DNA of 64,000 nucleotides from the NCBI GenBank assembly GCA_050633285.1, contig JBOEGG010000001.1, positions 1-64,000 on the forward strand, written 5' to 3'. Below, in pieces: positions 35,057-45,014 of the stretch. The translations under genes and the position numbers were made by a program. Every line of letters starts with the position of its first letter. Position 1 is the stretch's first letter. The DNA comes from UBA1672 sp050633285. Lineage in GTDB: Bacteria; Pseudomonadota; Alphaproteobacteria; Micavibrionales; Micavibrionaceae. Under the pieces are notes generated by a model. The model saw only the letters and a program-made list of their open reading frames with translations, did not search any database and was not told the DNA's origin.

Positions 35057-36181
35057 CTAAACAGGCTCAGACATCTCGGCCGTATTCTCCATTGCCAGAC
35101 GTTGCTCAACCAAGCCCTTCGCCGCGTTAAAAATGCGCTGAGGCTCAGTCGCATAGGTATCATTTAGATTACCGAGGCTTATAGTCGCCATATACCCCTC
35201 ACCACCACTTTTAGATAAGTCGTATAAGCAAATTGACTGCCACAGAGCAAGAGCATTAATGCCCGTTTTAAACCCGACAACCCCTTCCGTAGGAATAGAC
35301 TGCACTATATCCTCTGGCCCCTTTGTCGAGTCCTCCAAAAGAGGCACCGTATTCTTATGAGGCTTTTTCCTATTTGGGAATTTTCTTTCCGCAATACCGA
35401 ACATGTAAAGATGCTCCGGATGCTCCTGCAAGATATGATTAACCAACGTCATCATATCACGCTGTGTCGAAGAATCATTCTTCCACGTTGGTATCGTACC
35501 TGCATCATCTGCATAAGTTGGCAAGCCTGTTGATGTACAAACCACCGTGCGATCCATCCCAAGCCTCTTGGCTAAAGGCCTAGTATGCTCTTTTACAAAT
35601 TTCGTTTCCAGATCCCTGCTCTCTTTAAGAGACAAATCGCGCGTAATTGGCTTTCCATACGCAACACGCTCAGCCAGAGAATGCATCGCATCATTCAATG
35701 AAAATGAACCACAACCTTCCAACACTTCGCGCATTGGAAGCTCGTCTTCAAAACTTCTATGCTTACTAAGCTCTTTAGAACGTGGAGAAATACGAATGAT
35801 GGAATCCATAGTAAGGGCATCTTCTGCCTTCATCCTTCCCGCTTCAACAGCACGTGCGTCCACCGCCATCTTTTCAAAAGCCGCGACCATTCCTAAAGGC
35901 TTTACCAAAGACCCGGAATAAAACGGAGTATCTAGATCTGAATTAATCGATTCATCTAATGAAGAATCATCTAAAAAATCATCTTCACCAACAATAAATG
36001 CACTCGATGCCTTTAAATGCTTCACCGGTTTTAACGTGGAAGATGCCTTTGCCTCAGCGGTCTCAGAAAACAGTCCCCCCAAACCAAACGTTGCCAATGA
36101 CACACCACCAAACGCACCAAGACGTAAAAATCCACGCCTTGATAGCCCTTCTTGCCCATCATTGTCAGCTTGCTGTCCCAT
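35057..36181 (-). CDS. Tat-exported S11 (PBP5-like) serine peptidase
   Basis: A 374-residue protein with a twin-arginine signal: SRRGFLRLGAFGGVSLATFG (residues ~14-33). The penicillin-binding catalytic motifs are SxxK at YSGSLVKP, SxN at SFSLND and KTG at FKTGINA, in the right order. Such enzymes trim the D-Ala terminus of peptidoglycan in the periplasm. It diverges from typical DacA (long acidic linker, SLN in the second motif), so a relative with modified specificity is possible. AAAGGGTGCT precedes the ATG. Most PBP5 proteins use the Sec route, so Tat export is unusual. Confidence 0.78.
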   Translation of the reverse strand: MGQQADNDGQEGLSRRGFLRLGAFGGVSLATFGLGGLFSETAEAKASSTLKPVKHLKASSAFIVGEDDFLDDSSLDESINSDLDTPFYSGSLVKPLGMVAAFEKMAVDARAVEAGRMKAEDALTMDSIIRISPRSKELSKHRSFEDELPMREVLEGCGSFSLNDAMHSLAERVAYGKPITRDLSLKESRDLETKFVKEHTRPLAKRLGMDRTVVCTSTGLPTYADDAGTIPTWKNDSSTQRDMMTLVNHILQEHPEHLYMFGIAERKFPNRKKPHKNTVPLLEDSTKGPEDIVQSIPTEGVVGFKTGINALALWQSICLYDLSKSGGEGYMATISLGNLNDTYATEPQRIFNAAKGLVEQRLAMENTAEMSEPV

Positions 36182-36374
36182 AGCACCCTTTATTATTATT
36201 TTTTATATAATATTGAAACTTTATAACAAATAATCACTATACTATTCAAATATTTATTATGTAATAAAATAAATAAAGATGCATAAGCCCTAAAATAACC
36301 CATTTTAAACGCTTGACGAATCGCATGTGATCTTCATAGTAAGCAAAGATGCGTAGCAAAAGAGAGGATTTACC

Positions 36375-36695
36375 ATGTCGTTAAAAGCCGTAAATGATAG
36401 CGATTTTGAAAATGAAGTCATTCAATCAGACAGCCCCGTCCTTGTTGATTTTTGGGCTGAATGGTGCGGACCATGCAAAACGTTACTTCCGATTGTTGAG
36501 GAAGTTGCAACAGAAATGGACGGCAAAATAAAAGTCGTCAAAATGAACATCGAAGATGCCCCTGAAACACCGACAAAATACGGTTTACGTGGTGTTCCGA
36601 CACTCATGTTGTTTAAAGGCGGTAAAGTTGTCGATACACGCGTTGGCGGCATGCCAAAATCACAATTATCTGAATGGTTAGAAGAAAAAGTATAA
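36375..36695 (+). CDS. trxA: Thioredoxin
   Basis: A 106-residue thioredoxin with the classic active site FWAEWCGPCK (Cys ~33/36) and the cis-proline loop GLRGVPTLMLF. It reduces cytosolic disulfides, including the arsenate reductase of the arsC type in general. A good AGAGG ribosome site precedes the ATG and a terminator follows. Its place after addA, convergent, matches the alphaproteobacterial addAB neighbourhood, where trxA usually follows addA. Confidence 0.96.
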   Translation: MSLKAVNDSDFENEVIQSDSPVLVDFWAEWCGPCKTLLPIVEEVATEMDGKIKVVKMNIEDAPETPTKYGLRGVPTLMLFKGGKVVDTRVGGMPKSQLSEWLEEKV

Positions 36696-36722
36696 CCTCT
36701 CAGAAATTCCAGTATTTTCAAA

Positions 36723-36749
36723 AGCTCTGCAAAATGCAGGGCTTTTTTT
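36723..36749 (+). terminator. Terminator after trxA
   Basis: AGCTCTGC, loop AAAAT, GCAGGGCT (one G-U pair), then seven T. It may also stop addA from the other side, since it lies between the two convergent genes. Confidence 0.85.
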
Positions 36750-36757
36750 GGGGGCGC

Positions 36758-39700
36758 TTACTCCACAATCATCAAATTTGGCCCATCCGTCCATAACAAC
36801 GCCATATAAATATTATGATCTGGATAAATTTGTTGCACCGAATCCCGATACGCATAAAGCTGCTTTCTATAAATATCCGGGATATCTTTCGGATCACTCG
36901 GCGGCGGGCGGTTTGTTTTGTAATCAACAATCCATATCTTACCATCCTCAATAACCAACCTATCAATTTGACCACTAATAACCCGCATGCCTGATAACAA
37001 ACCTGTAACAGACACCTCTGCGATAGACCCGGGTTTAAAAAATGGGGCATAATCAGGATCACGTAAGATTTTCAAAACCTCTAAGACAATACTATCTCGT
37101 ACATCACCAGATACATCTTGTGCATTTTTTTGCAGAAAATTACGCGCAGCATTTTCACGTACATCATCCGAAAAATCAGGCAAAAACTGTAATAATTTAT
37201 GCGTAAGGTTTCCACGCTTAAACCGATATTCCTGCGACGCAACAAGAGGCGACATAACTGCCTGACAATCTTCTTCTGACGGTCGTGAAGGCATCAATGG
37301 CCTTGGTGGTGATTGCTCTTCAGGTGCGTTTAAAAATGCCCATGGCGGAATGATATCATCATCCGATTTCTCCGGAGCTGTATTTTTTGCCTTGTCTGGT
37401 GGACTAATCTGTTCATTCTCAATCCGTAGCGTACCATCATCCAACGTCACACAATTTGGATCATCTTGCATTGCATTTCTAATAACGTAATACCACGAGC
37501 TGTCCTTACCCTCACGCATACCACTATATCCCGCGATATAAAGACGATCTGCCGCACGCGTCATCGCAACATAAAGCAAACGATAATACTCTTCTTCATC
37601 CAATGATTGCCCGCGCGTAAAAGCAGCCCTGTACTCCTCCGGATCATCATCCTTACGCAAAGAATATAACGGCATATCAAGCCCCGTTTTATTCGACCAT
37701 AAAAGGCGGCCTCCTTTTTTTGCTGCACCCGTAATCATCGTATCAGGCATAATAACGATAGGAGCCTGTAATCCCTTCGATCCATGTATGGTCATAATAC
37801 GTACCTGACCACCCTGCTCATCCATCTCGCGCTTAATCTCGATTTTGTTATGGTCCTGCTGCTGCAAAAACAATTGTAAATGATCGATATTATCTTGCCC
37901 GAAATTCAGTGCAGCATTCATAAACTCTTCTACCGGATCAAGCGCATCCTGCCCCAAACGTTTCCGCACTGCACGCAGGCCTGAACGCGTATCCACAGGG
38001 CACTCAGAATGTAAAATATGAGAAAAGAATTCATACGCCCCCATATATTTTCCCCGCCCTGCCAAGCGCGATAAATAATCACGCGCTTCTTCGCGTTTTT
38101 CTTTACTCACAATCGGCAACGCACCATCCTTATTCACTGCCGAAAGCTTAGAGCTATCAAAATTACAAAGCTCCTGCCACAATGTTCCTGCACGGTTATA
38201 AGCAAGTGAGAATAATTCTTCCTCATTCCACCCTAAAAACGGGGACTTTAAAACACACCCTAAATTCAAATCATCATCAGGCAATAAACAAAAACGGGCA
38301 AGCGCAAGTAAATCCTGTACGACAAGCTGATCGCCAAGAACCATACGATCTGCCCCGCTTACCGGAACGCCTTTCAACTTCAATGCCCGCACAAGCTGAT
38401 CTACAAAAGCCGTGCGCGTACGCACCAATATCATTATATCACCGGCCTCTATTGCACGATTATAACTTGGTAAAACCTCTTCATTATCAAGCCACCCTTT
38501 AATTTGCTGCGCAATATAATTGGCAAGAGCAGACGCACCACTCATATGATCTTTAACAATGACAGGCGGATCCCAAAAATCGCGCTGCTCTGCTTTTTTA
38601 GTTTGAAAACTATCAGGCCAAAGTTCAACGCGCCCCGCTTGTCCCGCACGAAACGATTTATGCGATATAACACCTCCACCAACGGCTTTATTAAGGACAG
38701 AATTCTCAAAAACCTTATCTACGACGCGCAAAACACTTTGCGTTGAACGAAATGATATATCCAGATCAACAGTACGGTGAACATGCTCTGATAGTGCAAT
38801 TTTTTCATCTAAGACACCATGCATTCTACGAAATTCTGCCGGCGCAGCGCGTTGAAACGAATAAATAGACTGCTTGATATCCCCGACAGTAAACATCGTA
38901 CGCTCTGTATCATCACGCGCACTTAGGCCCTCAAAAAATTCATTACATAAAGTTTCAATAATGCGCCACTGCTCAGGGTTTGTATCCTGTGCCTCATCTA
39001 CCAAAATATGATCCAGACCACGATCAAGCTTATACATGATCCACGGCGCAACACGGTCATAATCCACGGCCTCAAGCCCGGTAAAGCTCTTACTCTCGCC
39101 ACGCAAAAGTTGCATCGTATACAGGATCAAATCATCATAATCAAGCGCCCCTTGTGCGGATTTCAAATCCGTATAATGCTTCAAAACCTCTGTCCCGATT
39201 AACAAAGCATCCCGCGTCATAGACGCTGATTTTATACGATTAATATAATCCCCCAGATACATCAAACGCTGCGCTTCTGCACTTAAAATATCAAATGCAT
39301 TCGGCATATCCTTTTTTACTTTTGCAGGCGGAAAACTCCTACTACGCATACCTTTATCTGTCAGGAAAATTCCTTTATATCCGTCAAACCCACGAATGCG
39401 CTCTTCCGTAGAGGCCATAACCCATGATAAAATCCCCTGACCATAGCGCATAGCTTCCTTCGCACCACTATCAATCATACTTTGTGCAACCATGCGCAAA
39501 TTATCAATCCGTATATGCCCATCTTCACAAGCAGAGCGCACAACATCAATAACCTCGCGCCCCTGCTCAATATCATAATGCGTACAAATCGCAGCATAAA
39601 CACCCTCAACGGTATGGTAACGCGCCAAAAGTTCATGTAATTGATAACGCTCACCACAAATATCACGCACCAGCGCCTTAAAACTTTGTTCATCAAGCTC

Positions 39701-40330
39701 AGACGATAAGGTGAAAAAAGCATTGGAGAATGGAGAATCTGCATTATCATCACGACTGGCTAAGATAATCGCATCATTTAAAGCACGATCCATCAACGCA
39801 TTAGCCTGCGTATCATCTACACCCTTAAAGTTCGGTGGCAAATTTGCTTCTAACGGGAAACGACCTAAAATAGACTGGCAAAATGAATGAATAGTCATGA
39901 TTTGCAAACCGCCCGGACAATCAATCACATCCGCAAACAAACGTTGCGCCGCCGCAAGCTGCATCTCATTCGGCTCTTCTCCCAAAAGATCACTTAACGT
40001 CTGCCTCAGGGAAAGTTTTACGTTATCATGATCCAAATCCATAACCGCCCAGCGGCCTAAAGTTTTATTAATCCGCAATGCCATCTCATTGGCTGCTGCT
40101 TTTGTAAAAGTCAAACATAGAATCCGTCCGGGCAACGTCCCCGGTCGACCATCAAAACGCGGTAATAACAAACGTAACACGCGATCCGTAAGAACCTTTG
40201 TCTTACCCGTCCCCGCAGATGCACCGACCCATATCGATTCATGTGGGTTAGAAGCAGCGCGCTGACGCACGTTAGGGTCAAGGCTACGCTGAGCTTCGTC
40301 TATATGTTGAGATGATTGGTAAGCTATCAT
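36758..40330 (-). CDS. addA: Double-strand break repair helicase-nuclease AddA
   Basis: A 1190-residue AddA of the alphaproteobacterial type. WVGASAGTGKTKVLTDRVLRL is Walker A, HILVDEAQDTNPEQW is motif II, FTVGDIKQSIYSFQRA is motif III, MTIHGSKGLQAPIVIMPD is motif V and YVAMTRAADRLYIAG is motif VI. A C-terminal PD-(D/E)XK nuclease ends the protein (GQIDRLVIEDG, then IVDYKTNR). With AddB it resects broken DNA ends for RecA-dependent repair. Its start overlaps the addB stop by four bases. Confidence 0.96.
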   Translation of the reverse strand: MIAYQSSQHIDEAQRSLDPNVRQRAASNPHESIWVGASAGTGKTKVLTDRVLRLLLPRFDGRPGTLPGRILCLTFTKAAANEMALRINKTLGRWAVMDLDHDNVKLSLRQTLSDLLGEEPNEMQLAAAQRLFADVIDCPGGLQIMTIHSFCQSILGRFPLEANLPPNFKGVDDTQANALMDRALNDAIILASRDDNADSPFSNAFFTLSSELDEQSFKALVRDICGERYQLHELLARYHTVEGVYAAICTHYDIEQGREVIDVVRSACEDGHIRIDNLRMVAQSMIDSGAKEAMRYGQGILSWVMASTEERIRGFDGYKGIFLTDKGMRSRSFPPAKVKKDMPNAFDILSAEAQRLMYLGDYINRIKSASMTRDALLIGTEVLKHYTDLKSAQGALDYDDLILYTMQLLRGESKSFTGLEAVDYDRVAPWIMYKLDRGLDHILVDEAQDTNPEQWRIIETLCNEFFEGLSARDDTERTMFTVGDIKQSIYSFQRAAPAEFRRMHGVLDEKIALSEHVHRTVDLDISFRSTQSVLRVVDKVFENSVLNKAVGGGVISHKSFRAGQAGRVELWPDSFQTKKAEQRDFWDPPVIVKDHMSGASALANYIAQQIKGWLDNEEVLPSYNRAIEAGDIMILVRTRTAFVDQLVRALKLKGVPVSGADRMVLGDQLVVQDLLALARFCLLPDDDLNLGCVLKSPFLGWNEEELFSLAYNRAGTLWQELCNFDSSKLSAVNKDGALPIVSKEKREEARDYLSRLAGRGKYMGAYEFFSHILHSECPVDTRSGLRAVRKRLGQDALDPVEEFMNAALNFGQDNIDHLQLFLQQQDHNKIEIKREMDEQGGQVRIMTIHGSKGLQAPIVIMPDTMITGAAKKGGRLLWSNKTGLDMPLYSLRKDDDPEEYRAAFTRGQSLDEEEYYRLLYVAMTRAADRLYIAGYSGMREGKDSSWYYVIRNAMQDDPNCVTLDDGTLRIENEQISPPDKAKNTAPEKSDDDIIPPWAFLNAPEEQSPPRPLMPSRPSEEDCQAVMSPLVASQEYRFKRGNLTHKLLQFLPDFSDDVRENAARNFLQKNAQDVSGDVRDSIVLEVLKILRDPDYAPFFKPGSIAEVSVTGLLSGMRVISGQIDRLVIEDGKIWIVDYKTNRPPPSDPKDIPDIYRKQLYAYRDSVQQIYPDHNIYMALLWTDGPNLMIVE

Positions 40331-43300
40331 GACACGCCATCCCCTTCCGCTGCACTATCAAGCGCAGCCCACTCCTTCTGGCGGGAAATATGCTCATAAT
40401 CATTAAAGCGCGGGGCACGCGTCGCATCAGGAATACAATAAAATGGCGTATCCATATCCCGAAACACAGAAATAAGCGCGCGTAAGCCCTCCTCTACCAA
40501 TGCAAATGTTTCATCAAGGTCACCTGAAATATCGATAAGCTCCCCCGCCTTACGCCCACCAGTTAACTTCCAATACCCAAGATAAACCCCCTGCCCCGCG
40601 GGAACGTATTTCTTCACCTCATCCTGACGCACATTCTTAAATCCCTTACCGTCAAATCCGCCATGCGATAATATCAAAGCTTCTAAAGGAAGTTGTGGCA
40701 ACTCACCCTTTTTCAGTTGTGTCGCACGATATGATCCACCACTTTTATAATCAATCAACGCATACCCACCATGCATACGATCTATACGATCTGCCATCCC
40801 GTAAAGCGTAAAGTTTGCACCCTCAATATCTAGATCAACATGTCCTTTTATTTCACTTTCCAAATATTTTGCATCTTGCCGCCACCCCTTTTCATGTGCA
40901 ACAAACCATGCAGCAATTTTCAAATAGCGCGGCCACCAATAAAGCAATTGTTGCGGATTTTCGATTTTCTCTTCCAGAACAGAGCGCGCAATTTCTAAAA
41001 ACTTATCCTGTGCATTATCAGGTAAATCAAGCGGGAACTCTTGCGTAAAGCGATCCAAAACTTCATGCATAATACTGCCGCGCAACGCCGCGTCATTATC
41101 CTGCTGCAATGGCTGCATTTGACGTAGACTAACCACATAATGCATATAAATTGCATACGGATTTTGCATCCATGTCTCAATTTTCGTAACCGAAGCCCCC
41201 ATAGGGCGCGCCATCAACGGAGGACGTGGTGCGGGACGCCCATAAGGCTCAAAAACATCACTCTCATCAAGTTCCATAGCCCATTTTTGATAAGGGTGAT
41301 GGGATAGATCGGACAATGTTTTTCCCATTGCCTGCAAAACAGTTTCAAAACGCTCTAACCATCGCGCCGGAACACTCGGGCCTCCATCCAGCTTCTCCGA
41401 ACGTGTCAGTACGACATTTTTACCACAAAAGCCCTGCACAAAATCATGTGCCGCGATACCAACCATTTGCTCGCTCCCAGGCAGTCCAAATTCATGGCGC
41501 ATCGGGCGCGACATCCATGGATCATGCCCAGAATCAGGTGGCCAAACCCCTTCATTCAAACCACCAAGAATAATAAGGTCTGCATCACTCAAACGTGCTT
41601 CCAATTGTCCTAAAATCAACAAACGCGGATGCACACCATAGGCCGAACGCACTGTAACACTACGCAGTAACGCCCCCAGAATATCGCAATATTCATCAAA
41701 ACAAACATCCCCGATCAACGCAGAATGTTGCAAAATCTCTGTAAAAAATTGCGCAGCCGTCTCACCATTATCACCACGCCATAATATTTCCGCGCCACTC
41801 TGTTGCGATGTATTCGCCAATGTCTCCAAAACGCGGATATGCGCACGCAATATATCCTCAAACGCAAATTCTTCCTGGCACCCGGCATAATAAGACAGCG
41901 ACTTCATCGCCTCTTGATAAGCATCAAAAAACGACAACAGCTCCTCTTGCCCTTCTTGCGCCTCAATCAAAAGTCTTAATTCATCACGTGATGATAGAAT
42001 ATGCCCTTTACGCAAAAACATACTCTCAAGATCAATAACAAAACGGTGATAGGGTTGATCCTCATAAGAAAGACGACAAAGCGGTGTTTTAACAAGCGAA
42101 AGAAAATCAACCGGATTAAACCCACCCTGCACATCCGCAAGAGCCAACATAATAAATTTCCCCAAACGGTCATCCATCATGCGCGTCCCCGCAGAGTCAT
42201 CAACATCAATCCCCCACCGACGACAAAGCGCACTGACCCGTCGCGCAAGCCCCCGATCAGGTGTGACAAGTGCACAAACGCGCTCCGGCACTTCTAAAGT
42301 TTCACGCATCATTAGTGCAACGACACAAGCTTCCTCCTGCTGCGTTGCACATGCGTAATATTGCACCCCATCAAGCATGCCTTGCGTGTCATGGCGCTTT
42401 TCAAAATCTTTCCAACATGCGACTTTTTGCGCAGGTAACATCAACTCTGATGCCAAAATAGTGCGACGACTATAAAAATCTGTATGAATATCAAGTTCAG
42501 CAACATCTTCACGTGCAATATTCATACGCCCTAATAGGGTTTTCAAATGATATTGCGGGTGGCTCTCTGTCACATATTGCCACGCATCATCATCCATATG
42601 GCAATCAAGACCGGGTAAGATCACCTGCCCCGCAGGCAACTGAGAAATCACATTTAAAAGCCGCCCGGCCGCAGGGATTGAACCCGTTGAACCCGCCGCA
42701 ATAATAGGCGTTGATGGAGGGTGTTCTTGCCAATATTCCGCCAAAGCACCCAACAACATATTACGTCGCTCAGGTGCATCAATCAGACCTTGATCCGCCA
42801 AAATTGCCGGCCAGTTCTCACTAATAATCTTTAAAAAACCAAGCGTGATTTGCCAATGCGCCGCGAATTCTTCAGGAACAATCTTATGCAGGTCAGAAAA
42901 CGAAAGTTCCTCCACCGTAATTTGATCCATAAACTGCCCCAATGCAGACGCAAGAGACAAAGCATGCTCAGAACCTTGTGCAAATCCGGGAGCTTTCTGA
43001 ATTAGCTTGGCGAGCAATAATTGACGTTTCAAAGGCGCAATAGCAGCAGGAATATCCAAAAATCGTTGCGCATCACCAAACATCATTAAGGATAAATCCT
43101 CTTCATCCACATCACCTATCGGCGTTAATTGCGGTAAAAGGATCGGCTGCCCGTCATTCATGTTCAGAAATATCTCACGCAGTAATCGGCATGCTCTACG
43201 CGTAGGTAATAATATTTTGTATTCCGTAAGCTTTTTCGGATCACCATCACTTTGCTGCAACATATAACGCGCAAATGTCTTTAAGAACGGCCTTTCCGCC

Positions 43301-43338
43301 GGTATATTATAAAGATTATGCTGCGCCTCTATCACCAT
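40327..43338 (-). CDS. addB: Double-strand break repair protein AddB
   Basis: A 1003-residue AddB, the partner of AddA, with an inactivated helicase-like domain and a C-terminal nuclease (MADRIDRMHGG, ALIDYKSG). The nuclease motif sits around residues 850-880. The N-terminus YKILLPTRRACRLLREIF and LAQPQLTPIGDVDE-type sequence are typical of alphaproteobacterial AddB. It cuts the 5' strand while AddA unwinds. It starts three bases after the murU stop and overlaps addA by four. Confidence 0.95.
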   Translation of the reverse strand: MVIEAQHNLYNIPAERPFLKTFARYMLQQSDGDPKKLTEYKILLPTRRACRLLREIFLNMNDGQPILLPQLTPIGDVDEEDLSLMMFGDAQRFLDIPAAIAPLKRQLLLAKLIQKAPGFAQGSEHALSLASALGQFMDQITVEELSFSDLHKIVPEEFAAHWQITLGFLKIISENWPAILADQGLIDAPERRNMLLGALAEYWQEHPPSTPIIAAGSTGSIPAAGRLLNVISQLPAGQVILPGLDCHMDDDAWQYVTESHPQYHLKTLLGRMNIAREDVAELDIHTDFYSRRTILASELMLPAQKVACWKDFEKRHDTQGMLDGVQYYACATQQEEACVVALMMRETLEVPERVCALVTPDRGLARRVSALCRRWGIDVDDSAGTRMMDDRLGKFIMLALADVQGGFNPVDFLSLVKTPLCRLSYEDQPYHRFVIDLESMFLRKGHILSSRDELRLLIEAQEGQEELLSFFDAYQEAMKSLSYYAGCQEEFAFEDILRAHIRVLETLANTSQQSGAEILWRGDNGETAAQFFTEILQHSALIGDVCFDEYCDILGALLRSVTVRSAYGVHPRLLILGQLEARLSDADLIILGGLNEGVWPPDSGHDPWMSRPMRHEFGLPGSEQMVGIAAHDFVQGFCGKNVVLTRSEKLDGGPSVPARWLERFETVLQAMGKTLSDLSHHPYQKWAMELDESDVFEPYGRPAPRPPLMARPMGASVTKIETWMQNPYAIYMHYVVSLRQMQPLQQDNDAALRGSIMHEVLDRFTQEFPLDLPDNAQDKFLEIARSVLEEKIENPQQLLYWWPRYLKIAAWFVAHEKGWRQDAKYLESEIKGHVDLDIEGANFTLYGMADRIDRMHGGYALIDYKSGGSYRATQLKKGELPQLPLEALILSHGGFDGKGFKNVRQDEVKKYVPAGQGVYLGYWKLTGGRKAGELIDISGDLDETFALVEEGLRALISVFRDMDTPFYCIPDATRAPRFNDYEHISRQKEWAALDSAAEGDGVS

Positions 43339-43341
43339 AGG

Positions 43342-44085
43342 TCAGACCTTCACGCGTGTTTTATAATCTGCATCTACGGTCTCAAGATCTTTCGGGCAAC
43401 TAATATGATGCCATTGCCCCATATAGGGCAGCGCATAAAATCGTCCCGCCTTTTCACATGCATCCATAATTTTTAAGAATGAAAAAGAGTGCTCCTCTAC
43501 ATCACGATAAATTTTCGGACTATTTAAACGGATATTCGTCCACATATACTGTCCCGTTTTATCGCGTGACCTGTGAACACGGCCATCCTCATGTAAATCA
43601 TAATCACCGACCCCTGCGCTCAGCTGCATTCCTTCAAGCGGTTGCATAAGGGTCACAATATCCATTTTTTCCGCATCCCATGCTTGCGCCAACATTTTCA
43701 ACGCATTTACATCATGCGCATCATCCCACAATGCATCTCCCGCTATGACATAAAACGGGTCATCTCCGAAATAATGCAACGCATTTTTGACACCACCACC
43801 GGTGTCCAATATCTCGTCTTCCAAAGAAATATGTATGACCATTTTCGGGTTCTCAGAACAATAATCCTGCAAATGTGCTCTCAAGATCTCTGCCATATAA
43901 TGAACATTTACAACAGTTTCACGAACACCTGCATCGAATAGCTTATCAAGCGTCCTCCAAATAAGGCTACGCCCCGCCACCTGCACCATCGGCTTTGGAC
44001 AATGATCTGTATAAGGACGCATACGCGTTCCAAACCCCGCGGCAAGGATAAAAGCCTTATCAGGGTGCATATTCGATTCACTCAT
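43342..44085 (-). CDS. murU: MurU-type N-acetylmuramate-1-phosphate uridylyltransferase
   Basis: A 247-residue nucleotidyltransferase. AFILAAGFGTRMRPYTDHCPKPMVQVAG is the GxGxRMxP-KP signature. FYVIAGDALW is the metal-binding motif, and GGGVKNAL follows the conserved core. In peptidoglycan recycling this enzyme turns MurNAc-1-P into UDP-MurNAc. Its usual partner, the sugar kinase AmgK, is normally encoded between tsaE and murU; here murU overlaps tsaE by eight bases and no amgK is present, so substrate supply is unclear. A different sugar-1-phosphate substrate is possible. Confidence 0.9.
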   Translation of the reverse strand: MSESNMHPDKAFILAAGFGTRMRPYTDHCPKPMVQVAGRSLIWRTLDKLFDAGVRETVVNVHYMAEILRAHLQDYCSENPKMVIHISLEDEILDTGGGVKNALHYFGDDPFYVIAGDALWDDAHDVNALKMLAQAWDAEKMDIVTLMQPLEGMQLSAGVGDYDLHEDGRVHRSRDKTGQYMWTNIRLNSPKIYRDVEEHSFSFLKIMDACEKAGRFYALPYMGQWHHISCPKDLETVDADYKTRVKV

Positions 44086-44527
44086 TATATCTAACCTCTA
44101 TCTTCCGCACATCCACCGCATCACTTTTCTCATGCGTCAAAATGACTTCATAGTGTTTTCGCGGTGTCAGACCACCTAAACGCTCTGGCCATTCAATCAA
44201 CAAAATACCATCTGTAATCGCCTCTTCCCAACCAAGCTCATAAACTTCATCAGGATCACTCAACCGATATAAGTCAAAATGCCAAACACAGCCAACAGGC
44301 ACATCATAGGTTTGCACCAACGTAAAAGTCGGACTAGGAACTTCTAAAAAATCATCACCGGACAGAGCACGAATCACCGCACGACTAAAAACGCTTTTCC
44401 CCATTCCCAGATCACCATGAAGCAAAACAGAGTCACCGCCACGCAAACAAGACGCAAACGCCCTAGCATACGCAATTGTGTCTGCCTCAGAATATGTGTG
44501 AACGATTTTATTCATTGAAGAACTCAT
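44078..44527 (-). CDS. tsaE: tRNA threonylcarbamoyladenosine ATPase TsaE
   Basis: About 149 residues. VLLHGDLGMGKSVFSRAVI is Walker A, SPTFTLVQTYDVPVG is the next conserved loop, VWHFDLYRL holds the HxDLYR motif, and LIEWPERL is the Walker B-side motif. TsaE is the ATPase partner of TsaB-TsaD in making t6A on ANN-decoding tRNAs. I chose the ATG at 44527, with AAGG about seven bases upstream, over one 18 bases earlier. It begins the murU-addB-addA transcript. Confidence 0.93.
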   Translation of the reverse strand: MSSSMNKIVHTYSEADTIAYARAFASCLRGGDSVLLHGDLGMGKSVFSRAVIRALSGDDFLEVPSPTFTLVQTYDVPVGCVWHFDLYRLSDPDEVYELGWEEAITDGILLIEWPERLGGLTPRKHYEVILTHEKSDAVDVRKIEVRYNE

Positions 44528-44588
44528 ACATACCTTATAAAGCACAACTCCCTTTGTGAAAAGCTCAGGATAATGTTATTATCTGCCC

Positions 44589-45002
44589 ATGAAGAAGATC
44601 ATTTTTCCAATGTTATTTATAGGGTTATTGCCGTGTTTTGCACATGCGCAAGACATTACGGCCAGTCCCATTTGTTTCAGCATCCGTAACGAAGCGTCAT
44701 ATAGGGTTTATGGCGAGGTTTCTACCGACTATTACACCCGTCCTGATGGCACGAAAACGCGTCATGTCGGAACTTTTCGCTTACAAAAAGAAGGATCACA
44801 ATCCGAAGACGGCGCAACATTCACCGATAGAACACGCGTATGTTCACAAGGCCCCTTTTATCCCGGAAAACAATTAGAGTTAACCATCCGCACTTTACTG
44901 CCGGTTTTTTCATGTAAAACAAATGTTGAGCTTGGGGAAATCGTTATTAAAGGAAAAAAACAAAAAGACGGCAGTACAAAAACATGGGCTGTATGTTACT
45001 AA
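44589..45002 (+). CDS. Small exported cysteine-containing protein, unknown
   Basis: A 137-residue protein with a Sec signal peptide (KKIIFPMLFIGLLPCFAHA, cleavage after about 20). The mature part is beta-rich with four cysteines (ICFSI, RVCSQ, FSCKT, WAVCY) that could form two disulfides in the periplasm, plus a basic terminal segment. I recognise no family. It is divergent from tsaE and converges on the DivL-like gene, with 12 bases between stops. Confidence 0.75.
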   Translation: MKKIIFPMLFIGLLPCFAHAQDITASPICFSIRNEASYRVYGEVSTDYYTRPDGTKTRHVGTFRLQKEGSQSEDGATFTDRTRVCSQGPFYPGKQLELTIRTLLPVFSCKTNVELGEIVIKGKKQKDGSTKTWAVCY

Positions 45003-45014
45003 GATCTCAAATGA

